Shown here: one piece after another, positions 23,268-29,854 of the stretch
Position numbering within the stretch: the stretch's first letter is position 1
How the letters are laid out: each line of letters starts with the position of its first letter
Source of the DNA: Kitasatospora sp. NBC_00315
GTDB taxonomy: Bacteria > Actinomycetota > Actinomycetes > Streptomycetales > Streptomycetaceae
Length of the DNA stretch: 64,000 nucleotides
Direction: 5' to 3'
Assembly (NCBI RefSeq): GCF_041435095.1
Contig: NZ_CP108025.1
Coordinates: 5,952,001 to 6,016,000 of the forward strand
Position numbers and translations under genes: made by a program
Notes under the pieces: model-generated
Told to the model about the DNA's origin: nothing
What the model saw: only the letters and a program-made list of their open reading frames with translations
The model's database searches: none

Positions 23268-23766
23268 TGGCCGCCCCTTCCTCGTCCTTTGGTCTCCAGT
23301 CACGATGAAGGATGCCGCAGTGCGAAAGCCATCATCGTGGGGCGTGGTCAGTATGGCCGAGGTTGTCAGGTGACCTCGCGAGCCTCCAAACAGCGATGGT
23401 CCATCTCCGATGGCTCCCGGCAGCCGAGATCGTCTGAGAGGCCAGGACAGCCAGCGCCCTGGGGTCTACTGTCCGGGCTGTCCGACTGTCCGGTTAGCGG
23501 CTCTGAACTGTGAAGATTGACCGTCCTAGGCCCGGACAGGTCGGGGTGTCTTGTCCGGGCCTAGTGTCCTCGCTGGAACATCCGGGGGTTTCAGTCGAAG
23601 CCGAAACCTGGAGCCTGGTGGGCCTCCGATCGAAACTCCTAGTTCTCAGGCCCAAGCGTCCTACGACCTGGCCTTACTGCTCTCCACCCAAGGGTTCCCG
23701 CCGGACACGTAGTTGGGTCCACTACGTACCTTCGGAGCTAGCCTTAGGTCGCTACGATGCTGGGGG
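23268..23766. promoter_or_regulatory. Regulatory gap between GntR and cargo ATPase genes
   Basis: No gene. Holds several TGTCCGG boxes at about 23469-23492 and the palindrome at 23526-23564. A possible promoter for the ATPase gene lies at 23731-23758 (TTCGGA, 16 bp, TACGAT), but the -35 is poor. GC content is visibly lower than in the flanking chromosome. Confidence 0.45.
23526..23564. promoter_or_regulatory. Palindrome with TGTCCGGGC arms
   Basis: Perfect 13-bp arms (CTAGGCCCGGACA / TGTCCGGGCCTAG) with a 13-nt spacer, between the GntR gene and the ATPase gene. It shares the TGTCCGG core with the 7620-7679 repeat and with a single copy before the 197-aa gene (about 13099-13118, CTGTCCGGGCC then CCTAG). 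Either a hairpin or a binding site of an element protein. Confidence 0.6.
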
Positions 23767-25287
23767 TTGGGAACCAGTCGAGGGGAGATCATCATCAAGA
23801 CCGCAGTACTGAAGGACTTGGATTTCGGGGCGCGGGTCGCCGAGGAGGAGGCTCAGATCCTGGCCTCGTACTTTGTCGAGACGGAGCAGTGGAACCAGGT
23901 CTGGAACGACGAAGTCGACATCGTCTACGGCGCCAAGGGGGCTGGCAAGAGCGCGATCTACGCGACGCTCGTTGCTCGGGAGCCGCAGCTCCTCGACCGT
24001 GACATCATCATCAGCCCGGCAGAGAACCCCCAGGGGTCCCCCGCCTTCTCCTCCCTTCCCCGGGACGAGCAGATCACCGAAGATCAGTTCATCTTCCTGT
24101 GGAAGTTGTACTTCCTCTCAGTGATCGTGGATAAGTTCCAGGACCAGGGAGTCAACAACGCCGACGTCCGCGAGCTGGTCAAGACGCTCTCTGACACGGG
24201 TGTCCTGCCCGGTCGAAGGCTCTCGCTCAGGAGGAAACTGGCCAACGCTTTGGCCTATGTTCGGCTAAACGTCAGCGAGGTCGAGCCGAGCATCGACGGC
24301 GCGGGCATGGTCGGAGCCGGTCTTCGCATCCAGTTCCGCGAGCCCACCCCAGGGCAGCGGTCCCAGGGCGCGGTAGCCGTGGACGACCTCCTGGAGAAGG
24401 CCGACAACGCGCTCCGACTGGCCGACCTGAACCTGTGGCTGCTGATCGACCGCCTAGACGTTGCCTTCGCCGGAGACCCTGAGCTTGAGCAGCGTGCGCT
24501 GCGCGCCCTCTTCAAGGTCTACCTTGACATTGGCAGCATCGATCGGATCAAGCTGAAGATCTTCTTGCGCTCCGACATCTGGAAGGCGATCACTGAGAGC
24601 GGCTTCCGAGAGGCCAGCCACATCACTCGCGAGTTGACTCTTCAGTGGGACTACGACTCGCTGCTCCAACTGACTACGCAGCGCCTCATCCGTAGTCCCA
24701 AGCTGCGGGCGTTCTACACGGTGCCCGAGGAGGCAGTGCTGCCGACCGACGAGCAGCACGACCTCTTCCTACGTGTCTGCCCTGCCCAGGTGGAGAACGG
24801 GCCCAACAAGCCGATGACGTTCGCTTGGTGCCTCTCCCGCACCTGCGACGCGAGCCAGCAGACCGCCCCCCGCGAGCTGATCCACCTTCTCTCTGAGACC
24901 CGACTTGTCCAACTCCGCCGTCAGGAACTTGGGCAGGAGGAGCCAGCAGGCAGCCAGCTCTTCGACGGGATCTCGTTCAAGGACGCGCTCCCGGCCGTGT
25001 CGGAGGTGCGGGTGACAAAAACGATCTATGCCGAACACCCTGACTTGCGGGAGTACATCAAGGCCTTGGAGGGGCACAAGACCCACCACAACGCGCAGAG
25101 CCTCGCTGGTATCTGGGAAATCCCGGAAGAGCAGGCGAAAGCCATCGCGATGCGGCTGGTCGAGATCGGGTTCTTTGAGAAGAAGCCCCAGCAGGAGTTC
25201 TGGGTGCCGTTCCTCTATCGGCCCGCGCTGAGCCTCGTGCAGGGCAGGGCCGAGGGTGTCGGCCTTGGGGTCGGTTCGGACGAGTAG
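23767..25287 (+). CDS. P-loop ATPase (Sll1717/FunZ-like), probable cargo
   Basis: About 500-506 aa. Walker A YGAKGAGKSAIYATL (near residue 50), a Walker B-like LWLLIDRLDVAF and the downstream LKIFLRSDIWKAI and GFREASHITRELTLQW segments, which I associate with the Sll1717/FunZ P-loop ATPases; C-terminal winged-helix-like part (HHNAQSLAGIWEI). No transfer or replication role is apparent. Start uncertain: TTG at 23767 is used here, but the only strong Shine-Dalgarno (AGGGGAG, 23781-23787) precedes ATC codons at 23791/23794. It lies alone beside attR, the usual place for cargo; a defence or exclusion role is a hypothesis. Confidence 0.75.
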   Translation: MGTSRGEIIIKTAVLKDLDFGARVAEEEAQILASYFVETEQWNQVWNDEVDIVYGAKGAGKSAIYATLVAREPQLLDRDIIISPAENPQGSPAFSSLPRDEQITEDQFIFLWKLYFLSVIVDKFQDQGVNNADVRELVKTLSDTGVLPGRRLSLRRKLANALAYVRLNVSEVEPSIDGAGMVGAGLRIQFREPTPGQRSQGAVAVDDLLEKADNALRLADLNLWLLIDRLDVAFAGDPELEQRALRALFKVYLDIGSIDRIKLKIFLRSDIWKAITESGFREASHITRELTLQWDYDSLLQLTTQRLIRSPKLRAFYTVPEEAVLPTDEQHDLFLRVCPAQVENGPNKPMTFAWCLSRTCDASQQTAPRELIHLLSETRLVQLRRQELGQEEPAGSQLFDGISFKDALPAVSEVRVTKTIYAEHPDLREYIKALEGHKTHHNAQSLAGIWEIPEEQAKAIAMRLVEIGFFEKKPQQEFWVPFLYRPALSLVQGRAEGVGLGVGSDE

Positions 25288-25449
25288 CGGAGGCCGCGCG
25301 ACCTGCCCTTGCCGGTTGGGTTTCTGGGCCGTTCCGGGGCCGTGCGACGGTAGCCAGGGTGGGCCGGCAATGACATTCGACGACCGCTGAGCCGCAGGTC
25401 AGATGTGGCGCCCCCGGTGCTATCGCAGGCTGGCACTGCAAGGTGTCAG

Positions 25450-25535
25450 TTCCTGCGCAACAAGCGCCAGGAGTGGGAGGAGTACCGCTCCGAGGTCACC
25501 CCGTTCGAGCTGCGCAAGAACCTCCAGGTGCTGTA
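25450..25535. other. attR: displaced glnA2 3' end
   Basis: Same 86 bp as attL, one mismatch. It encodes the last 28 codons of GlnA2 (LRNKRQEWEEYRSEV, then TPFELRKNLQVL) without start codon or promoter, followed by the native TAG stop and terminator. The part right of the crossover is the original chromosomal glnA2 3' end. Confidence 0.92.
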
Positions 25536-25554
25536 GGTCCCGGCGCTCGCGCCC

Positions 25555-25595
25555 CGACGGGGCCCCTTCTCCCACCGGGGGAAGGGGCCCCGTCG
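25555..25595 (+). terminator. Original glnA2 terminator
   Basis: Perfect 15-bp arms (CGACGGGGCCCCTTC / GAAGGGGCCCCGTCG) with an 11-nt loop, 19 bp after the displaced glnA2 stop. It now serves only the attR remnant, though read-through from the cargo ATPase gene could end here. Confidence 0.8.
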
Positions 25596-25615
25596 CATGC
25601 CGCCGGTGCGCGCGG

Positions 25616-26401
25616 CTACGGCCGGAGGATGGTCAGGTGGTCGACGCCGAGGGTGACCGGCTCGTCGGAGGACGGCGCGGCGTGGAAGTTGCCGTTGTTG
25701 ATGGAGAGTCCGAGGACGGGGTAGGCCGCGAAGTCCGGGCCGACGCCGACGTGGTCCTCGTACGCGACGGTGAGGTTGTCCGGGTCCGTGCCGACGAGCC
25801 AGCGGACGTTGTCGGCGCCGAGTTCCGCGCCCACCCAGACCCACTGGCCGGGGCCGATCTCGGGTGCGGAGTAGAGCACGTTGCTGTGGCCGAGGTGGTT
25901 GGCGAACTCCAGGCTGTCGGTGCGGTCGCTGTGCCACTCGAAGACGTCGAGTTCGTTGCCGCCGTCCCGCCAGGTCCACAGGCCGGGCCAGGCCCCGGAG
26001 CCGGTGTCCGGCAGGCGCACGTGGGCGAGCAGGGTGTCGCCGGTGCGGACCTCGGCGAGGTTGCCGCCGGAGTCGCAGGAGTCGCCGGTGGTCAGCAGCC
26101 CGGTGTCCCAGTAGCCGTCCGGCCGCCGGGTGGCGGTGATGGTCAGGTGCCCGTCGTCGGTGCTCAGCGCGTCGGTGGTGAGGTGGTCGAGCTTGGCGTC
26201 GTTCGGATTGGTGACGCACTGCGCGTAGGCGGCGGTCTGCCAGCCCCAGTCGCGGCCCGGGCCGACCGAGAGCGCGTCGAAGGCGTCGCTGAAGACGACG
26301 CCCGAGCGGTGGTGTCCGGTGGCGTGGGCGACCGAGCCGGCCTGTGCGGCGGCGGTCGCGCCGATCAGCGCGATGGTCAGCAGCGGGTGGGTGAGCTTCA
26401 T
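25616..26401 (-). CDS. Secreted GH16-like glycoside hydrolase
   Basis: 261 aa. Signal peptide about 1-27 (MKLTHPLLTIALIGATAAAQA, cleavage near AHA). The concanavalin-A-like domain carries the GH16 catalytic pattern E-x-D-x-x-E in NELDVFEWHSD, preceded by GAWPGLWTWRDGG, typical of beta-glucan/laminarin or galactan hydrolases. Other GH16 hallmarks: FSDAFDAL at the start and YPVLGLSINNGNF near the end. Extracellular; the exact polysaccharide cannot be told. It runs towards attR, and the element inserted just downstream without touching it. Confidence 0.8.
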   Translation of the reverse strand: MKLTHPLLTIALIGATAAAQAGSVAHATGHHRSGVVFSDAFDALSVGPGRDWGWQTAAYAQCVTNPNDAKLDHLTTDALSTDDGHLTITATRRPDGYWDTGLLTTGDSCDSGGNLAEVRTGDTLLAHVRLPDTGSGAWPGLWTWRDGGNELDVFEWHSDRTDSLEFANHLGHSNVLYSAPEIGPGQWVWVGAELGADNVRWLVGTDPDNLTVAYEDHVGVGPDFAAYPVLGLSINNGNFHAAPSSDEPVTLGVDHLTILRP

Positions 26402-26853
26402 GTTCGTCAACCCCCGGTGGAGGCCTCGACGGAGACCTCTGCGTGGTCGGAGCGGGCCGGCGGCGGCCGGCGCGCGCCTCTCACGATCCATGACCGGGCG
26501 GCCGCGCGCTCCCGGTCTGGTCCGTCAGGACGAACCGGGGTCGGAGGATCGTTCGGGCCCGAATTCTTCGGTGATTTCCCGGCGAGACGCTACCAGTAAA
26601 CATTGCTTCGCCCCCGATTCGACCATTCGGACTGGTGTTCCGATCTGTGTCCGGCCGGCCGCTCATATGGTATTAACGACACGTCGTATCCCCCACCGGA
26701 GTGAGAACACGAATCGATGGGGTGCAAATACGCGCCGGAAATGGATACTCGTACCTGAATTTGCCACTCTGCTCTCGCGGTGCTTTCGGCGCGCTTCGCC
26801 CTGACGGCAATCCACGGCGGAGCAGCCCTGTCACCCAGGAGGTCGAGTCCCCC
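26402..26853. promoter_or_regulatory. Divergent promoter region, 452 bp
   Basis: No gene seen. The stretch at about 26560-26760 is noticeably AT-richer than its surroundings (for example CATATGGTATTAACGACACG), a typical mark of a promoter or a horizontally acquired leader in a high-GC genome. AGGAGG at 26837-26842 is the epimerase Shine-Dalgarno. Confidence 0.45.
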
Positions 26854-28074
26854 ATGAATCCCGGTGGTCCGGTGGCCGTCGTGCTCGGTACGCGGCCCGA
26901 GATCGTCAAACTGGCCCGGGTGGTCCTCGGACTCGGAGACCGCGGTCGCCTCGTCTACACCGGACAGCACTACGACGACACACTCTCCGGAAGTCACTTC
27001 CGCGGCATGGGTCTGCCGGAGCCGCGGCTCCGGCTCGCCGGAATCGGCGGAATGTCGCGCGGGCGGCAGATCGGCGCCATGATTTCCGCGCTCACGCAGG
27101 CGTTCGAGGCCGATCCACCGCGTGCGGTAATCGTCCAGGGAGACACCAACTCGACCTCGGCCGGCGCCCAGGCCGCGCAGTACTGCGGCATTCCGGTGGT
27201 CCATGTGGAGGCCGGGCTGCGCTCCCGCGACCGGGCGATGCCGGAGGAGATCAACCGGCAGGTGACCGGCGCGCTCGCCGACCTGCACTGCGCGCCGACC
27301 GCCGTCGCGGCGGACAACCTCCGCGCCGAGGGTGTGCCCGAGGAGCGCATCGCACTCACCGGCAACACCATCGTCGAGGCGGTCGCCGACTCGCTGCCCC
27401 GCCCCGAGCACTCCCGGGCACTGCTGCGCCGGTACGGCCTCACCGACGGCGGCTTCGTGCTGGCGACCCTGCACCGGCCGGAGAACACCGACGACCCCGC
27501 CCGGCTGGGAGCGATCCTGACCGAACTCGGCGGCCTCGGCCTGCCGGTGCTCTTCCCGGTCCACCCGCGCACCCTGCACCGCGCCGAGGAGTACGGGCTG
27601 CGGCGCCGGCTCGCCGCCCTCGGCGCGGTGGACCCGGTCGACCACTCGACCTTCCTCGGCCTCGCCCGGCACGCCCGGCTGCTCGTCTCCGACTCCGGCG
27701 GTGTCCAGGAGGAGTGCACCGTGCTGAAGAAGCCGCTGATCGTGCTGCGCAACAGCACCGAGCGGCCGGAGGCCGTGGACGCGGGGTTCGCGACCCTGCT
27801 GCGCCCGGGCCCCCGTCTCGGGCCGGTGGCGCGCGCGCTGATCGCCGACACCACCCTCCCCGCGCGCCTGGCCACGCGCCCCTCGCCGTACGGGGACGGG
27901 CACGCCGCCGAGCGGATCGTGGAGCTGACGCTCGGCCTGGCCGGCCTGTCGGCTCCCGCGCCCCTCCGGGTGCCCGCCCCGCACACGTCGCCGGCACCGT
28001 CCGGCGTCCCCGCCCACCGGCGAGCGGCGGCCGGCGCCGCCGCTGCGGTGGCTACCCCCGTCCCAACCCCGTAA
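26854..28074 (+). CDS. wecB: UDP-N-acetylglucosamine 2-epimerase (non-hydrolysing)
   Basis: 406 aa. Family motifs: GTRPEIVKLARVV at the N-terminus, YTGQHYD, VIVQGDTNSTSAG, VHVEAGLRS, LPEEINR-like MPEEINRQ, TLHRPEN, VSDSGGVQEE and LRNSTERPEA. It interconverts UDP-GlcNAc and UDP-ManNAc, feeding teichuronic acid, capsule or exopolysaccharide synthesis. The last 50 residues are a disordered Ala/Pro tail. ATG start with AGGAGG. A small membrane protein and a GT2 gene follow, so it probably serves a surface-polysaccharide locus; the symbol is by family, not proven orthology. Confidence 0.9.
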   Translation: MNPGGPVAVVLGTRPEIVKLARVVLGLGDRGRLVYTGQHYDDTLSGSHFRGMGLPEPRLRLAGIGGMSRGRQIGAMISALTQAFEADPPRAVIVQGDTNSTSAGAQAAQYCGIPVVHVEAGLRSRDRAMPEEINRQVTGALADLHCAPTAVAADNLRAEGVPEERIALTGNTIVEAVADSLPRPEHSRALLRRYGLTDGGFVLATLHRPENTDDPARLGAILTELGGLGLPVLFPVHPRTLHRAEEYGLRRRLAALGAVDPVDHSTFLGLARHARLLVSDSGGVQEECTVLKKPLIVLRNSTERPEAVDAGFATLLRPGPRLGPVARALIADTTLPARLATRPSPYGDGHAAERIVELTLGLAGLSAPAPLRVPAPHTSPAPSGVPAHRRAAAGAAAAVATPVPTP

Positions 28075-28087
28075 CGGAGGCACATCC

Positions 28088-28243
28088 ATGTACCGTCCCC
28101 ACCACCACCACGCGGGCGGAGCCCTTGCCGCGACCGGCGCCGCGACCGGTAACCAGACCTTCCAGATCCTGCTGCTCGCGCTGCTGCTGCTGGTCGGCGG
28201 TGTCCTGTTGGTGCGCGTCTCCCACCTGCGCAGGAACGGCTGA
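28088..28243 (+). CDS. 51-aa membrane protein with LAATG sorting-like motif
   Basis: Short gene 13 bp after the epimerase stop, ATG start with GGAGG 8 bp upstream. Sequence order: His-rich N-terminus (MYRPHHHHAGG), ALAATG, a linker, one hydrophobic helix (QILLLALLLLVGGVLLVRV) and a basic end (LRRNG). LAxTG-helix-Arg is the layout of class E sortase substrates in Streptomyces, but there is no N-terminal signal peptide; the single helix with the basic end inside would place the motif outside. Same operon as the epimerase; followed by a strong stem-loop. Confidence 0.7.
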   Translation: MYRPHHHHAGGALAATGAATGNQTFQILLLALLLLVGGVLLVRVSHLRRNG

Positions 28244-28270
28244 CACCGGCCGCCCGGCCGAGCCCCGGCG

Positions 28271-28312
28271 CCGCAGCACCGGACCGCGTGGTCACGCGGT
28301 CCGGTGCTGCGG
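28271..28312 (+). terminator. Strong stem-loop after the small membrane protein
   Basis: Perfect 19-bp arms (CCGCAGCACCGGACCGCGT and its complement) with a 4-nt loop GGTC, 27 bp after the stop and 29 bp before the GT2 start. It should end the epimerase transcript, so the GT2 gene either has its own start or depends on read-through. Confidence 0.8.
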
Positions 28313-28340
28313 CATCTCCGCTGACATCGAGGACCCCTTC

Positions 28341-29708
28341 GTGAACGACGGCAAGCACGCGCTGATCAGCCTGGCGATGGCGCTGACGCTTCTCTTCTCC
28401 ACCATGTTCGTCTGCTACGTGGTGTGCCTGGTCATCCCCTTCCTGCGGCACCGGCCCCGCCCCACGGGTGACGCGGCCGACTTCCGGTGGCACTTCTTCA
28501 TTCCCTGCCGGGACGAGGAGGCCGTGATCGGCGACACCCTCGCCTACCTGCGGGCCACCTTCCCGTCCACCCACGTCTGGGTGGTCGACGACGACTCGCA
28601 GGACGCCACCGGCCTGATCGCCGAGGCCCGTCAGGCCGAGGACCCGTACGTCCACCTGATCCGCCGCCGCCGTCCCGAGGCCCGGACCGGCAAGAGCGAC
28701 GCGCTGAACGCGGCCTACCGGGCGCTGGTCGACTGGCTGCCCGCCGACGCGCCGTTCGAACGGATCGTGGTGGGCGTCTTCGACGCGGACGGCCACCCGG
28801 CGCCCGGCGGACTCGACGTGATGGCCGCCGATCACCTCTTCGGCGACCCCGCCATCGGCGCCGTGCAGTCCGAGGTCCGGATGCGCAACCGCGACGATCG
28901 CCGGCCCGTCGAGGACGGCGGCCGGCTGCGGAACCTGCTGGCACGGACCCTGGTGCGGATGCAGGACCTGGAGTTCCGCACCACCACCGCCGCCATCCAG
29001 CTCGCCCGCCGCTACACCCGCACGGTGGGCATGGGCGGCAACGGCCAGTTCACCCGGCTCTCGGCCATGCGCGGCCTCACCGCGGGCGGCACCGGGCCGT
29101 GGCGCGGAGCGCTGCTGGAGGACTTCGAACTCGGCCTGGACCTGATGCTGGACGGCTGGCGCACCGCCTACACCACGGACACCTCGGTCGACCAGGAAGG
29201 GCTGTGGAGCCTGCGCCGGCTGATCGCCCAGCGCACCCGCTGGGGCCAGGGGAACATGCAGTGCACCCGCTACCTGGCGAAGGTCTGGCGCTCGCCCAAA
29301 CTGACCCACTCCGGCGTCATCGAGATCTCCTACTACCTGCTGCTGCCCTGGTTCCAGGTGTTCGCCTCGCTGGTCTTCCCGGTCGCGATGGTCTACTACG
29401 GCCGGTCCCTGCTGCTCAGCTGGGGTGACGACTTCTTCGCCAACGTGGGCTGGGGCGTCCTGGTGGGCGCGGTCCTCGGGCTCTCCCAGTTCGCGATCTG
29501 GGGGCCGATCTACCGCCGCCGCTGCGAGCCGCGGGCCGGGTTCTGGCGCAGCCTCGGCTGGGGCCTGGCCTACGCCTTCTACATCTACCTCTTCTACGTC
29601 ACCGCCTGGCGGGCCCTGGCCCGGATCGTCACCGGCCGCAACCAGTGGGCCAAGACCAGGCGCAACGCCGAGGCGCTGGTCACCGGTCCGACCGCCGTCG
29701 AGTACTGA
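28341..29708 (+). CDS. GT2-family processive-type glycosyltransferase
   Basis: 455 aa. N-terminal membrane helix (ALISLAMALTLLFSTMFVCY), cytoplasmic GT-A domain with HFFIPCRDEE, VWVVDDDSQD, VGVFDADGHP (DxD), the catalytic LLEDFELGLD (ED) and the QRTRWGQGNMQ box (QxxRW), then three to four C-terminal helices. This layout is that of cellulose/hyaluronan/poly-GlcNAc synthases (BcsA/NodC type). GTG start preceded by GAGGA. Together with the epimerase it suggests export of an amino-sugar polymer (inference). Confidence 0.88.
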   Translation: MNDGKHALISLAMALTLLFSTMFVCYVVCLVIPFLRHRPRPTGDAADFRWHFFIPCRDEEAVIGDTLAYLRATFPSTHVWVVDDDSQDATGLIAEARQAEDPYVHLIRRRRPEARTGKSDALNAAYRALVDWLPADAPFERIVVGVFDADGHPAPGGLDVMAADHLFGDPAIGAVQSEVRMRNRDDRRPVEDGGRLRNLLARTLVRMQDLEFRTTTAAIQLARRYTRTVGMGGNGQFTRLSAMRGLTAGGTGPWRGALLEDFELGLDLMLDGWRTAYTTDTSVDQEGLWSLRRLIAQRTRWGQGNMQCTRYLAKVWRSPKLTHSGVIEISYYLLLPWFQVFASLVFPVAMVYYGRSLLLSWGDDFFANVGWGVLVGAVLGLSQFAIWGPIYRRRCEPRAGFWRSLGWGLAYAFYIYLFYVTAWRALARIVTGRNQWAKTRRNAEALVTGPTAVEY

Positions 29709-29854
29709 CCGCCGCTCCGGGGCCGGCCCGCCGAGCGGTACGGCCGGCCCCGGACCGGTCCACCGGGTGGCCCGCTCCGGGCGCACGCCACCGGCGCCGC
29801 CCGTAAGCTGACAGGTCGTACGGGTGTTCACGGTGTGCGCGGACCGGAGGGGCG

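Larger units (their letters stand above)
5874..25535. mobile_element. Integrated actinomycete integrative and conjugative element (AICE), about 19.6 kb
   Basis: Bounded by 86-bp direct repeats of the glnA2 3' end (offset 19,576 bp). Next to attL lie a tyrosine integrase and excisionase; the interior carries prim-pol, helicase-like ATPase, clamp-like protein, SSB, orphan C5 methyltransferase, an FtsK/TraB-type DNA translocase and Spd-type membrane proteins. The right side carries WhiB, HTH, NUDIX, HD and GntR regulators plus a cargo ATPase. A single FtsK-type protein without relaxase or type IV secretion genes is the hallmark of AICEs, which transfer double-stranded DNA. All expected modules look intact, so the element is probably functional (inference). 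Confidence 0.93.

Noticed and set aside
25403..26599. 398-aa plus-strand frame starting in attR and opposing the GH16-like gene
   Set aside because: It begins with the glnA2 remnant in a wrong frame and continues as a Val/Gly/Arg shadow.
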